Source of the DNA: Acinetobacter ihumii
Lineage (GTDB): Bacteria > Pseudomonadota > Gammaproteobacteria > Pseudomonadales > Moraxellaceae
Direction: 5' to 3'
NCBI RefSeq assembly: GCF_900625095.1
Contig: NZ_LR130760.1
Coordinates: forward strand, 1,391,665 to 1,455,664
Length of the DNA stretch: 64,000 bases
In this document: one piece after another, positions 49,305 through 59,066 of the stretch
Layout: the number at the start of each line of letters is the position of its first letter
Numbering within the stretch: position 1 is the first letter of the stretch
The notes under the pieces: model-generated
The model's input: the letters and a program-made list of their open reading frames with translations, nothing else
Database searches by the model: none
Told to the model about the DNA's origin: nothing
Program-made: the position numbers and the translations under genes

Positions 49305-49688
49305 TTAAGCAGTTTGAGCAAGCACTTTCTTAAATAGATCTTTTTGTTCAGCACTTGGTTTAGCCGTTTGCAATGCCATCAATTGTGACATATCACCTTG
49401 TACTTTAATTTTTCCAGTCATAAATGCCTGCATTGCCGCAGCCATATCAAACTCCAAGAAAACTTTGCGTAATGTTTCCGCATCCATCGTCAAAGTTGTT
49501 TTTGCATTTGCAGATAAACCTTTCTGGATTTTTCCGCCATCTAAAGCCAATTCAGTATTTTCACCAGCGTCAGAAACAACAAGATTAATTGCCAAATTTG
49601 CTAATGCTGGCGGTAGATTTAGGTCACCTGCTTCAGCAGTCAATTGTTCTACAGTAGAAAACCAGTCATCAGTTAAAAATGCAGGCAT
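49305..49688 (-). CDS. SCP2 sterol-binding domain protein
   Basis: 127 residues forming a single SCP2 domain: hydrophobic-groove segments LALDGGKIQKGLSANAKTTLTMDAETLRKVFLEFDMAAAMQAFMTGKIKVQGDMSQLM. Bacterial members bind lipids or acyl-CoA; the ligand and role here are unknown. Monocistronic by its spacing (over 200 bp to ttcA). Confidence 0.85.
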   Translation of the reverse strand: MPAFLTDDWFSTVEQLTAEAGDLNLPPALANLAINLVVSDAGENTELALDGGKIQKGLSANAKTTLTMDAETLRKVFLEFDMAAAMQAFMTGKIKVQGDMSQLMALQTAKPSAEQKDLFKKVLAQTA

Positions 49689-49851
49689 GATTATTCCTCA
49701 AATATATTTGTTCAATTCCTTGTGTTGACTCAGCAGACAACATCTTTTGGAAGCAATTTGCTTGCACATTGTTATAGCACGTTCTATTTCTTTTGAGCTA
49801 ACCTTTTTTGTACGCGCTGTTCATTTTTGTTGATTAATTTTCAATTCGTTT

Positions 49852-49886
49852 AAAAAAAATGCTAACTCAATGATAAGTTAGCATTT
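49852..49886 (-). terminator. Terminator of ttcA
   Basis: Perfect 11-bp stem AAATGCTAACT / AGTTAGCATTT, followed on the minus strand by eight T. Confidence 0.88.
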
Positions 49887-49894
49887 ATAAAAAA

Positions 49895-50800
49895 TCATTC
49901 GGCCGCGAAGCTCAAATTGACCACATCTAGTCGATTTTTAAATTCCTCTGGATCTTTAAAATCGAGCTCACGCTGTGAATCCAGTACTTCAAAATCAAAC
50001 AACTCACGGTCTGCCAATTGTGATGGAGAGACATTTTGCAATGCACCAAAAATACTATGCAAACGTTTTGGATACTTTTTATCCCATTCACGCAACATAT
50101 CATTGATCATGGCACGTTGCAGATTTTCCTGAGAACCACATAAGTTACAAGGAATGATCGGGAATTGGCGCAGTTCTGCGTATTTGATAATGTCTTTTTC
50201 TTCGACATAAGCCAGTGGTCGAATCAGAATGTTCTTTTTATCTGAAGATAAAAGCTTGGGTGGCATCGCTTTTAAGCTACCACCATGAAACAGATTTAAA
50301 AAGAAAGTCGCAATAATATCGTCACGGTGATGCCCCAAAGCCACTTTAGTGGCTCCTATCTCCTGCGCAAATCCATATAATGAACCGCGGCGCAAACGAG
50401 AACATACCGCACAATAGGTTTTACCCTCAGGCGTCAAACGTTTGGTAATGGTGTAGGTATCTTTTTCCAGAATACAATAAGGAATATTATTTTCTTCCAT
50501 ATATCGTGGCAATACGTCTTCTGGAAACCCCGGTTGTTTCTGATCCAGATTAACCGCAACTACATCAAAATTAATTGGAGCAATTCGTTTAAATTGCAAC
50601 AAGATGTCCAGCAAGGTATAGCTGTCTTTACCACCCGACACACACACCATGACTTTGTCACCGTCTTCGATCATTTTAAAATCACGAATTGCATGCCCTA
50701 CTTGGCGACGCAGCTTTTTTAAAAGCCGATAATATGCTGAGCTGGTTGGTAGTTCAGGCTTAAAATTAAACCCTTGCTCGGACTCCACTGGCGAGTACAT
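49895..50800 (-). CDS. ttcA: tRNA 2-thiocytidine biosynthesis protein TtcA
   Basis: Thiolates C32 in tRNA using ATP and an iron-sulfur cluster. 301 residues with the PP-loop SGGKDS at about 55-60 and the two CxxC cluster motifs CAVC (about 130) and CNLC (about 218), both as in E. coli TtcA. Single gene with its own terminator. Upstream lies the 509-bp gap with DnaA-box-like sites. Confidence 0.96.
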   Translation of the reverse strand: MYSPVESEQGFNFKPELPTSSAYYRLLKKLRRQVGHAIRDFKMIEDGDKVMVCVSGGKDSYTLLDILLQFKRIAPINFDVVAVNLDQKQPGFPEDVLPRYMEENNIPYCILEKDTYTITKRLTPEGKTYCAVCSRLRRGSLYGFAQEIGATKVALGHHRDDIIATFFLNLFHGGSLKAMPPKLLSSDKKNILIRPLAYVEEKDIIKYAELRQFPIIPCNLCGSQENLQRAMINDMLREWDKKYPKRLHSIFGALQNVSPSQLADRELFDFEVLDSQRELDFKDPEEFKNRLDVVNLSFAAE

Positions 50801-50979
50801 AGACAGACTTTACCCATAAACAAAAATACTGGCTGATTTTATCCGATTCGATCGTGAATCGCACCTAAAGAATTTTAATTTCGCAGCTTTGTCATTTTTA
50901 TGCATTAGACTGAGCGGTTGCCCCATCAAATTTTTTGTTATTCAGCGTAAAATTTCGCCAAGATGCTTATATTTTGGAC

Positions 50980-51024
50980 TTCTCCACAGTTGTCCACAAA
51001 ACCTGTGGATAAAATTGTGGATTT
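50980..51024. other. Cluster of four DnaA-box-like 9-mers
   Basis: TTCTCCACA (50980-50988), TTGTCCACA (50990-50998), TGTGGATAA (51004-51012, a perfect box in reverse) and TGTGGATTT (51016-51024) form an inverted 2+2 arrangement in 45 bp. The gap 50801-51309 is otherwise ORF-free; 51040-51260 is very AT-rich and holds the promoter of the next gene. dnaA and dnaN are not in the window, so this is unlikely to be oriC. A DnaA-titrating or DnaA-regulated site is more likely. Confidence 0.6.
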
Positions 51025-51309
51025 CTTAGTACTTGACAAACTGTTTTAAGCTGAAATTAAGGCGTGTGTTTAATTTGATCATTTTTTAACCAATTATTAT
51101 TTTGTATAAAAATCAATTTCTTAGATATGTCAAGCGTCCCTTTCTAAAAAATATTTTAAATTTTTTTTGATGCATATTCAGACAAAATAGTTTGCTTTTA
51201 TTTGTTTAACAGTTTTAAAAAAATTTTAGCAAAAATCACCTAAAACGTTTTTTTTTGTTAAACTGGAACACGAAAACAGTGCCTAAATATTGATAGTGAA
51301 TAAATTACA

Positions 51310-52161
51310 ATGAAAAATACTGGACGTATTTCTTTACATTTTGTTTTGGGGACTTTGCTGAGCTTAACCATCAGTGTGAGCAGTCATGCCGGACAAATCT
51401 ATATTTATAAAGACCGCGATGGTGGAACCTTACTTACCAATCGCAAAAGCTCAGATCGTTCACTCACCAAAGTGAAAGCGACTTATTACGCTGATAGTAA
51501 CATTCATACATATCGTAACTGGGGAAATTCTGAAGCCGCAGTTTTACCAAGCTATAGTAAAAATAAAGATGCTTTTGACGCTATTATTCGTCAGGCAGCA
51601 CAGCAACATGGTGTATCTGAAGGACTGATTAAGGCGGTCATGCATACAGAGTCTGGTTTTAATACCCATGCACGTTCGCCTGTCGGAGCGCAAGGTTTGA
51701 TGCAACTGATGCCAGCAACAGCCAAACGTTTTAATGTTTCCAATGTTTACGACCCTTTTGAAAACATTTTAGGTGGTGCAAAATATTTAAGCTGGTTGTT
51801 AAAGCGTTTTAATGGCAACACTCAGCTGGCACTAGCGGCATATAACGCAGGTGAAGGCAATGTAGATAAATATGGCGGCATTCCTCCTTTTCGTGAAACA
51901 CAGGACTATGTCAAACGAGTGACCAGCCGTTTTCAAAATTTATATGCGACAGGTGTTGTTAACAGCAATGTAGCGTCTTCGCAAGCACAAGTGCTTGCCC
52001 AATCAGCCAATTATACGTCTTCTATGAATGCCCCTGTTGAACAAGTTTCAAAGTATAATCGTCAGATTATTTCGGTGTCCAATAATAGCTTCACAGATGC
52101 TCCGGGAACCTATGTCACTGATAATGCAACAGCTTCAGCAAGAATTCATATTTCGAATTAA
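51310..52161 (+). CDS. Secreted lytic transglycosylase (SLT domain)
   Basis: 283 residues: a signal peptide ending in SSHAGQ, a DUF4124-like beta segment (IYIYKDRDGGTLLTNRK), then an SLT domain at about 95-215. The catalytic Glu is in VMHTESGFNTHARSPVGAQGLMQLMPATA, and AAYNAGEGNVDKYGGIPPFRETQDYVKRV is typical. It probably cleaves glycan strands in the periplasm. The C-terminal 60 residues are low complexity. Confidence 0.9.
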   Translation: MKNTGRISLHFVLGTLLSLTISVSSHAGQIYIYKDRDGGTLLTNRKSSDRSLTKVKATYYADSNIHTYRNWGNSEAAVLPSYSKNKDAFDAIIRQAAQQHGVSEGLIKAVMHTESGFNTHARSPVGAQGLMQLMPATAKRFNVSNVYDPFENILGGAKYLSWLLKRFNGNTQLALAAYNAGEGNVDKYGGIPPFRETQDYVKRVTSRFQNLYATGVVNSNVASSQAQVLAQSANYTSSMNAPVEQVSKYNRQIISVSNNSFTDAPGTYVTDNATASARIHISN

Positions 52162-52299
52162 CGCATACATTCTTTAACTTAAAAATTCCTTAAATAAAAT
52201 AATAAGTCTTGAATTTTTGAGAAAAGCCCCTCATATTTAGCCTAATGATTTTAGGATCATACGCTATTTAATTTAGAATCTTTCAAGAGGATTTACTCA

Positions 52300-53205
52300 A
52301 TGATGCGGATTGGTTTGTTTTTGCTAACCAACCTCGCGGTACTGGTTGTAGCTGGCATTATTTTGTCACTCTTCGGTGTCGGTAGTTACCATGGCGCGGG
52401 TGGCTTAAATCTAGGCAACCTCTTAGTCATCTGTTTTGTATTTGGTATGGTTGGCTCTTTCATTTCACTGTTCATGTCAAAATGGATGGCAAAGAAGACC
52501 ACAGGCACAGAACTGATTGACCCCAATGCTCCACGTAATCAGGCTGAAGCATGGTTATTGCAAACCGTGTCGGAGCTGTCGCAACGAGCTGGCATTCAAA
52601 TGCCTGAAGTTGGTATTTTCCCATCTTATCAATCCAATGCCTTTGCAACAGGCTGGAATAAAAACGACGCATTGGTTGCCGTTTCCAGTGGTTTGCTTGA
52701 ACGCATGAATAAAGATGAACTACGTGCCGTGTTAGCACACGAAATTGGTCACGTTGCCAATGGCGATATGGTGACGCTTGCGCTCATACAAGGTGTAGTG
52801 AATGCGTTCGTGATGTTCTTTGCACGTGTCGTCGGCGATTTTATTGATCGTAATGTGTTTGGTCGTCAGGATGGTGAAGCACCGGGTATAGGCTATTTTG
52901 TGATTACCATCGTACTGGACATCGTTTTCGGTATTTTGGCATCCGCAATTGTAATGTGGTTTTCACGCCATCGCGAATACCGTGCCGATGAAGCAGGTGC
53001 ACGCTTGGCGGGTAAGCAAGCCATGATTTCTGCCCTTCTTCGCTTACAGGCTGAATCTGAAATGCCTGACCAAATGCCAAAAGAAATGAAAGCATTTGCG
53101 ATTGCAGAAGGTAAAGAACAAGGCTTTAGTTTGGCCGCATTGTTTCAAACACATCCAAGTATTGAACAACGTGTTGCTGCATTACAGCAATTGAATTGCC
53201 CGTAA
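52300..53205 (+). CDS. htpX: Membrane zinc protease HtpX
   Basis: Inner-membrane metalloprotease that degrades misfolded membrane proteins. 301 residues, two N-terminal hydrophobic helices, the zinc motif HEIGH at 147-151, the third ligand Glu in [10 protein letters not shown] and further hydrophobic segments between. AGAGGA precedes the first of two ATG codons. Terminator follows. Confidence 0.96.
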   Translation: MMRIGLFLLTNLAVLVVAGIILSLFGVGSYHGAGGLNLGNLLVICFVFGMVGSFISLFMSKWMAKKTTGTELIDPNAPRNQAEAWLLQTVSELSQRAGIQMPEVGIFPSYQSNAFATGWNKNDALVAVSSGLLERMNKDELRAVLAHEIGHVANGDMVTLALIQGVVNAFVMFFARVVGDFIDRNVFGRQDGEAPGIGYFVITIVLDIVFGILASAIVMWFSRHREYRADEAGARLAGKQAMISALLRLQAESEMPDQMPKEMKAFAIAEGKEQGFSLAALFQTHPSIEQRVAALQQLNCP

Positions 53206-53230
53206 TCCAGCTTCACGCATTCAAACTTAA

Positions 53231-53260
53231 AAAAAACCAGTCAAGTCGACTGGTTTTTTA
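53231..53260 (+). terminator. Terminator of htpX
   Basis: 12-bp stem AAAAAACCAGTC / GACTGGTTTTTT with an AAGTC loop; the run of T is part of the right arm. Confidence 0.88.
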
Positions 53261-53316
53261 TGCACTGTATTTTTAATTCTATAGATTTCTATATTTTAAA
53301 TGCGTGAGTTTGATGA

Positions 53317-53892
53317 TCAATGTGCCTGATATAAAGACCATAAATAACTTGTCCCAATCCAGATCGCGGCTACAAAAAATAGAATAAAAATTAAACCGAT
53401 CAAATCAGGTAAGTGCAACCAAATCCAGCTCACCACAGGGTTTCGCCAAAATGCAGATTGCTGTTGCTTGTGTTCCAGCCGTTCATGTAAATAAGGATGA
53501 ACCACATGTGATTCGCTCTGAATTTGATATTCAGCACGAATATGATCATGCACAATATCCAAAGCTTTGCGACTCGGACGTATAAATACATCAAATATTG
53601 TTCCGGCGACAGGAATAAAACCCACCACGGCATCAATAGCCGCCAGTTTAATCACAGGGTTTAATTTATGTTGTGGAACACCAATCTGTCTGGCTTTATA
53701 AATTGCATAACAGGTTAGTGCAAATCCAGCGACATCACCAGCAAAAGGAATCGTACTTAATGCCGCATCTGCACCTACGCCTTGTTTGGTAAAAGGAATA
53801 CGCACCAAACTATCCATCGCATTGGCAAATTTTGCCAAATCCCGTTCCAATTTAATGACTTCCTGCTGTGTCAGTTTTTCTTGTTGCGCCAT
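53317..53892 (-). CDS. DUF4112 domain membrane protein
   Basis: 191 residues from ATG 53892; the frame opens at TTG 53907, and neither start has a clear ribosome site. The conserved DUF4112 block LVRIPFTKQGVGADAALSTIPFAGDVAGFALTCYAIYKARQIG...DAVVGFIPVAGTIFDVF is at about 30-115, followed by one C-terminal transmembrane helix. Function unknown. It lies convergent to htpX and 75 bp downstream of mgtE in the same direction. Confidence 0.88.
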   Translation of the reverse strand: MAQQEKLTQQEVIKLERDLAKFANAMDSLVRIPFTKQGVGADAALSTIPFAGDVAGFALTCYAIYKARQIGVPQHKLNPVIKLAAIDAVVGFIPVAGTIFDVFIRPSRKALDIVHDHIRAEYQIQSESHVVHPYLHERLEHKQQQSAFWRNPVVSWIWLHLPDLIGLIFILFFVAAIWIGTSYLWSLYQAH

Positions 53893-53982
53893 AATTTTAA
53901 GTATCAAACAATCTCCAGCCTCATTTTAATCCAATTCAAATAAAATATTTTTTTAATTCTGTGAGCGATTCAATTGATCACC

Positions 53983-55332
53983 TTACATCGCAACCGAACT
54001 TAATAATTGTGCGGCAATAAATAAGTAAATAATGACGCCTGTCGCATCGCAAATTGAGGTCACTAGTGGTGCAGAGGCACTGGCAGGGTCCAAACCCAGT
54101 CGATCCAATATAAAAGGCAAACTCATTCCGACCACACTTCCAATCAGCACAATGCCCATCATGCTCAAAATCAGAACCAATGCGACCATGGCATCACCAC
54201 GAATATAACCCAAAATCGCGACTGCAATAGCCATGGTTATTCCCAAAGCTAATGCTACCAGACATTCCCGCCCCAGTAGTTTAAACCAGTCTGTCATCAC
54301 CACATCGCCTGTTGCCAAGGCGCGAACCATTAAGGTGGCTGATTGCGAACCTGCATTTCCGCCACTTCCAACCAATAACGGTAAAAAGAACACCAAAACA
54401 ATGTTGGATTCAATAACCGATTCAAAATGAGCAATTCCCAAGCCTGATAACAGACTACCAAACACCAAAATGACCAACCAAAATACACGTTTGCGATATA
54501 GCAGCAATAACGGAGCTTCTTTAATATTTACACTTGGGGTCGAAGCATCAACCGCACCTACTCTTAAAAAGTCTTCATTGGCTTCAGCACTGGCAACATC
54601 CATGGCATCATCATAAGTGACAATCCCTAGCAGCGCACCCGCATGATCAATAATCGGCAATGCCAATAAATCATAACGGGCAATTTTTTTGGCCACTTCA
54701 TCTTGATCATCATCCACATAGGCAGAAATCACCTCTGTACTCATCAACTGGCTAATGCTTTGATCCAGAGGTGCTAAAATGAGTTCATGTAAAGAAACCT
54801 CTCCCAGTAAATGTCGTTTTTCATCGACAATATACGATTCATAAATAGTTTCAGCATCTGGTGCTTGTTGACGCAAGGTTGCTATGGCTTTCTCAACCGT
54901 CATGTCCTGATGTAAAGTGACATATTGGGATGTCATGATTGCACCGGCGGTACCTTCTTGATACATCGCGAGACGTCGAATATCCTCCCTTTGGGCTTGT
55001 GCCAAAGCAGGCAATAATGCCTCCTGTTCAGTCAGATCTAACTGCTTAAATAAATCTGTACGTTTATCTGAGGGCATTTCCGAGACAATCGCAGCCAAAT
55101 CAGCACGTGATAGCTCATGCACCAACTTTGCCTGATAATCGGGTTCAATTTTGGTAAATACCTTTGCAGCTTTCGGTAAATGGGCCAATAATTGCGCGCT
55201 ACTTTGTACTGGCATTTGTTCAATCACGTCGGCAAGATCTGCGGCTTTTAAATGAGCCACTAACGTAAGCGCTTTCTGAATATCGAAATGGATAATGGCA
55301 TCATTCAATGACACGGATAATGGAGCATTCAT
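53983..55332 (-). CDS. mgtE: Magnesium transporter MgtE
   Basis: Mg2+ channel of the inner membrane. 449 residues: an N-terminal superhelical MgtE_N domain (about 25-130), two CBS domains (about 130-255) that gate by Mg2+ binding, and five C-terminal transmembrane helices with the pore motif PLLVGSGGNAGSQS. The order and length match the family. No riboswitch-like structure could be recognised in the 220 bp upstream. Confidence 0.95.
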   Translation of the reverse strand: MNAPLSVSLNDAIIHFDIQKALTLVAHLKAADLADVIEQMPVQSSAQLLAHLPKAAKVFTKIEPDYQAKLVHELSRADLAAIVSEMPSDKRTDLFKQLDLTEQEALLPALAQAQREDIRRLAMYQEGTAGAIMTSQYVTLHQDMTVEKAIATLRQQAPDAETIYESYIVDEKRHLLGEVSLHELILAPLDQSISQLMSTEVISAYVDDDQDEVAKKIARYDLLALPIIDHAGALLGIVTYDDAMDVASAEANEDFLRVGAVDASTPSVNIKEAPLLLLYRKRVFWLVILVFGSLLSGLGIAHFESVIESNIVLVFFLPLLVGSGGNAGSQSATLMVRALATGDVVMTDWFKLLGRECLVALALGITMAIAVAILGYIRGDAMVALVLILSMMGIVLIGSVVGMSLPFILDRLGLDPASASAPLVTSICDATGVIIYLFIAAQLLSSVAM

Positions 55333-55555
55333 GATATTCCCCAGAAATTAAAGCAATTCCTACATATTTATCAGTTTCTAACAATCAAGTACGTTAACTT
55401 TTTGAAATTAAAATGCTTCTGTTTTAAAAATGAGCTTTTTATTTTCAAATTTATCGCATCATCCACCTATAAAAATATTTATGACCACAAAAATGTCATT
55501 TTTATATTCATGATGGATAACCTCATTTAAATTTCACTCAAGTTCAAAACATACT

Positions 55556-58500
55556 TTAAGATATGTGCCGTGGCGGTTTGTATTTAAACAATGTACGAAT
55601 TAACACATAAATCATGGGAATAAAAATCAGGACTAAAATTGTTCCAAACAATACGCCACCAAATACACTGTATCCAATCGCCTGACGGCTTAATGCTCCT
55701 GCACCTGTTGAGAACATTAACGGTACTACGCCAGCACCAAAGGCCAAAGAGGTCATTAGAATAGGTCTGAGTCGTAATCCAGCAGATTGTAAAGCCGCAT
55801 CCAGCGCACTCGCACCTTTTTCCTGCAAATTCGCAGCAAATTCGACCATCAAAATTGCATTTTTACAGGACAAACCAATGGTGGTGAGGAGCGCAATCTG
55901 AAAATAAATGTCATTGGCAAAATTAAACCAGTGACTAAATAGAATGGTTCCACCAACACCGAGCGGAATCGCCATCATGACCACGGCAGGAATGGACCAA
56001 CTTTCATAAAGTGCAGCCAGACATAAAAAGATAAATGCAACTGAGATAATATAGAGCCAGATTGCCTGATTACTCGATTGTTGCTCTTGATAGGATAAAC
56101 CGCTCCATGCTAAGCCCGTATCTGGCATTTGATCGACCATTCGGCTAATTTCCTGCATGGCCTGACCACTACTAAAACCTTGTGCCGCATCAGCTTCGAG
56201 TTCAATGGATGGATATCCCATGAAACGCTCCAGCAAAGGTGGTGCACCTTGCCACTGCACTGAACTAAATTGGTTGAACGGAATCATTTCGCCTTGGCTA
56301 TTTTTTACAAACCAATAGCTTAAATCTTCAGGTTTTGAGCGGTATGCGGCATCCCCCTGTAAGTAAACTCGTTTAATTCGCCCACGGTCAATAAAGTCAT
56401 TAATATAGGTTCCGCTCCATGCCGTGGAAAGTGTACGGTTGATATCACCCACATTAATACCATGCGCCATTGCCATACGATGATCAATTTTGATATTCAA
56501 TACTGCCTGATCGTCATTGCCTTTTTTATCGACATTTCTCACCTGCTGGCTGCTTTGACTTTTTTGTTGCAGATTTTGAAATGAGGCGATTAATTGTTCA
56601 CGTCCCAAACCTTGTACATCCTGTATCCAGAAATCGACTTTGTCCGAATTTCCCAACCCCCGAATGACTGAGGGCATCAGTACATTAATACGTGCCTGAT
56701 TATTTTTAGCAAAATACTGTGAGGCTCTGGCACGAATCTGCTGTGCACTATTTGCCTGCCCTTTACGATCATCCCAGTGTTTGAGCGACACATACGCCTG
56801 CCCTAAATTTTGCCCTGTTCCTGAAAAATTACGTCCATTGATGACCATAATACCGTTGGTATTATCTTTCTCCTGTGCCTGAAAATAATCAGAAATCTGT
56901 TTACCCACCTGTTCGGTCTTAGCCAGTGGGGTGCCTTCAGGCAAAGTAAACTGGACCATCAAAGCTCCCTGATCTTCCTGAGGTAAGAAGCTGGTTGGCA
57001 GATCACGATACATCCAGATAAAACAAAGTACTAATACTGCAAATATGGCTGCTGCAATATATTGATGATCAATGGTTTTTTTAGAAAGATTTAAATACGC
57101 TGTTTTTAGATTTTCCAGTGCTCGATTAAAATAAACCGCCCATTTAAATTGTTTCTTTTCTGCTTTTAATAAAATTGCACATAAAGCAGGCGTTAAAACC
57201 AATGCGACCATTAAGGATAATGCCATGGCAGCAACCAAAGTAATCGAAAATTGTCGATAGATAATGCCTGTTGCACCACTGAAAAATGACATCGGTATAA
57301 ATACGGCGGTCAATACCAACGTAATACCGACTAAAGCCCCACCAATCTCCTGCATGGACCGAATACTGGCTTGTCGCGCATCTATATTATCTTCATGCAT
57401 AATCCGTTCGACATTTTCAACCACCACAATCGCATCATCTACCAGCAACCCAATCGCCAGCACCATTGCAAATAAGGTTAGCGTGTTGATGCTCATGCCC
57501 AACACCGATAAAATTGCAAACGTTCCTAAAATCACCACTGGAACTGTGACCGCAGGAATCAATGTCGCGCGCCAGTTTTGTAGAAATACAAACATGACCA
57601 AGACCACCAGTACAATCGCCTCAAGCAGTGTTGAAATTACTTGAGTCATCGACTCTTTCACAAAAGGCGTATCATCTCGTGGGTAAATGACAAAATAGCC
57701 ATCTGGTAGATTTTTCTGGAGCTTATCAACTTCGGCATATACAGCTTTGGCCGTTTGCATCAGATTTGCCCCAACTGCCAATGAAATAGATAAACCAGAA
57801 CCGGGATAGCCATTCAGTCGGTTAAAAACCTGATAATTTTCTGCCCCAACCTCAACCCTTGCAACATCTTTTAAATAAACAAAACTGCCATTTTGGTTGG
57901 CTTTTAAAATAATATTTTCAAATTGTTCAGGGGTTTTGAGTAAGGAGCCAGAAGTGACTTTAGCATTGAGATATTGATCATTATTAACCGGTAATTCACC
58001 AATGGCACCCGCCGCCACTTGAGTATTCTGATTTTCCAGTGCGGTGCGTACATCGCTGACCATCAGTTGATATTGACGTAATTTAGTCGGGTCTAACCAG
58101 ATTCGCATTGCATATTGCGAACCAAAGACATTGACCTCACCCACCCCTTCGATTCGGCTTAAATTAAGTTCAAAGTTATTGCTTAAATAGTCTGAAATAT
58201 CAATATTGCTTGAACGACCACTTTTGTCGCCCAAACCAATCACCATAAATGAGTCACTGAGGGATTTTCGGACATTAATTCCCTGCCGCTGTACGTCATC
58301 TGGAAGCCGATTGATCGCACCATTCACTGCATTTTGAACCTGAACCTGCGCTTCGTCAGGATCAGTTCCCTGTGCAAAATACAGGCTAATGCGGCTACTA
58401 CCATTCGCATCACTACTTGAACTGAAATAAAGTAAGTGGTCAATTCCCTTGATTTGCTGTTCCAGAACTTGCGTCACGCTATCTTCCACAGCTTGTGCAT

Positions 58501-58660
58501 CAGCACCACTATAAGTCGCAGACACCGTAATGCGTGGTGGCGCAATATCTGGATAACGCTCTACAGGCAGACTAAGTACTGAAAATAAACCCACAGCCAT
58601 GACAATAATTGCAAGTACACCTGCAAAAATAGGACGATCAATAAAAAATCTTGACAACAT
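55556..58660 (-). CDS. RND efflux pump inner-membrane subunit (AcrB/HAE1-type), partner genes absent
   Basis: 1034 residues from the ATG at 58660 (MLSRFFIDRPIFAGVLAIIVMAVG, the canonical RND start). The frame runs 34 codons further up, but that part has no domain features. It has the proton-relay Asp pair in GLLVDDAIVVVENVE, the Lys in LSCKNAILMVEFA, 12 transmembrane helices and two large periplasmic loops. AcrB-type pumps work with a periplasmic adaptor and an outer-membrane channel, and neither is encoded on either side. It may borrow partners from elsewhere. Drug substrates cannot be predicted. Confidence 0.92.
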   Translation of the reverse strand: MLSRFFIDRPIFAGVLAIIVMAVGLFSVLSLPVERYPDIAPPRITVSATYSGADAQAVEDSVTQVLEQQIKGIDHLLYFSSSSDANGSSRISLYFAQGTDPDEAQVQVQNAVNGAINRLPDDVQRQGINVRKSLSDSFMVIGLGDKSGRSSNIDISDYLSNNFELNLSRIEGVGEVNVFGSQYAMRIWLDPTKLRQYQLMVSDVRTALENQNTQVAAGAIGELPVNNDQYLNAKVTSGSLLKTPEQFENIILKANQNGSFVYLKDVARVEVGAENYQVFNRLNGYPGSGLSISLAVGANLMQTAKAVYAEVDKLQKNLPDGYFVIYPRDDTPFVKESMTQVISTLLEAIVLVVLVMFVFLQNWRATLIPAVTVPVVILGTFAILSVLGMSINTLTLFAMVLAIGLLVDDAIVVVENVERIMHEDNIDARQASIRSMQEIGGALVGITLVLTAVFIPMSFFSGATGIIYRQFSITLVAAMALSLMVALVLTPALCAILLKAEKKQFKWAVYFNRALENLKTAYLNLSKKTIDHQYIAAAIFAVLVLCFIWMYRDLPTSFLPQEDQGALMVQFTLPEGTPLAKTEQVGKQISDYFQAQEKDNTNGIMVINGRNFSGTGQNLGQAYVSLKHWDDRKGQANSAQQIRARASQYFAKNNQARINVLMPSVIRGLGNSDKVDFWIQDVQGLGREQLIASFQNLQQKSQSSQQVRNVDKKGNDDQAVLNIKIDHRMAMAHGINVGDINRTLSTAWSGTYINDFIDRGRIKRVYLQGDAAYRSKPEDLSYWFVKNSQGEMIPFNQFSSVQWQGAPPLLERFMGYPSIELEADAAQGFSSGQAMQEISRMVDQMPDTGLAWSGLSYQEQQSSNQAIWLYIISVAFIFLCLAALYESWSIPAVVMMAIPLGVGGTILFSHWFNFANDIYFQIALLTTIGLSCKNAILMVEFAANLQEKGASALDAALQSAGLRLRPILMTSLAFGAGVVPLMFSTGAGALSRQAIGYSVFGGVLFGTILVLIFIPMIYVLIRTLFKYKPPRHIS

Positions 58661-59010
58661 GGCGTTGGGATTTCCAAGGCAGAAGTTGAAAAATATGCAG
58701 TTATAAATGATCGACTGCATCAATAATTCATTGATAATCAATGAGTCATTTTTTAAATTCAAGCTTTTTTAATTTTAATTTCAAATGTTGCATAAAAAGG
58801 GATAAATCATGAAGATTGTGTATAAAGACTGCGAATTTTAAGTACTGCATTCATAAAATAATCATAAAATTTTTATTTTGCTCTGTGTTTTAATCTTGTT
58901 CTTTGTTTTTTTAAAAACTATTTTTCATTAAATTTAAGACCGAAAACGATTGCACAAATTTGAGCATTCATCGCAATAATATTATGACCAAAAAATCTAT
59001 TCACCCAAAT
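58661..59010. other. Intergenic region upstream of the RND gene
   Basis: AT-rich 350 bp with no supported ORF. The place where an adaptor gene would be expected holds only a weak upstream extension of the RND frame and no recognisable adaptor remnant. Confidence 0.5.
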
Positions 59011-59042
59011 ACCAGCCTTTCAAAATCATATGAAAGGCTGGT
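59011..59042 (-). terminator. Inverted repeat / probable terminator of gcd
   Basis: Perfect 12-bp stem ACCAGCCTTTCA / TGAAAGGCTGGT, 25 bp past the gcd stop. The T tract is weak (ATTTGG on the minus strand). Confidence 0.6.
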
Positions 59043-59066
59043 ACATAGAGGCAGATATTAAATCCC

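Noticed and set aside
50941..51260. Chromosomal origin of replication
   Set aside because: DnaA boxes and AT-rich DNA are present, but dnaA, dnaN and rpmH are absent and the flanks (ttcA, transglycosylase) are not the usual oriC neighbours.
58661..58762. 34-codon upstream extension of the RND frame as a real N terminus
   Set aside because: It precedes the canonical MLSRFFIDRPIFA start, lacks a ribosome site and has no counterpart in the family.
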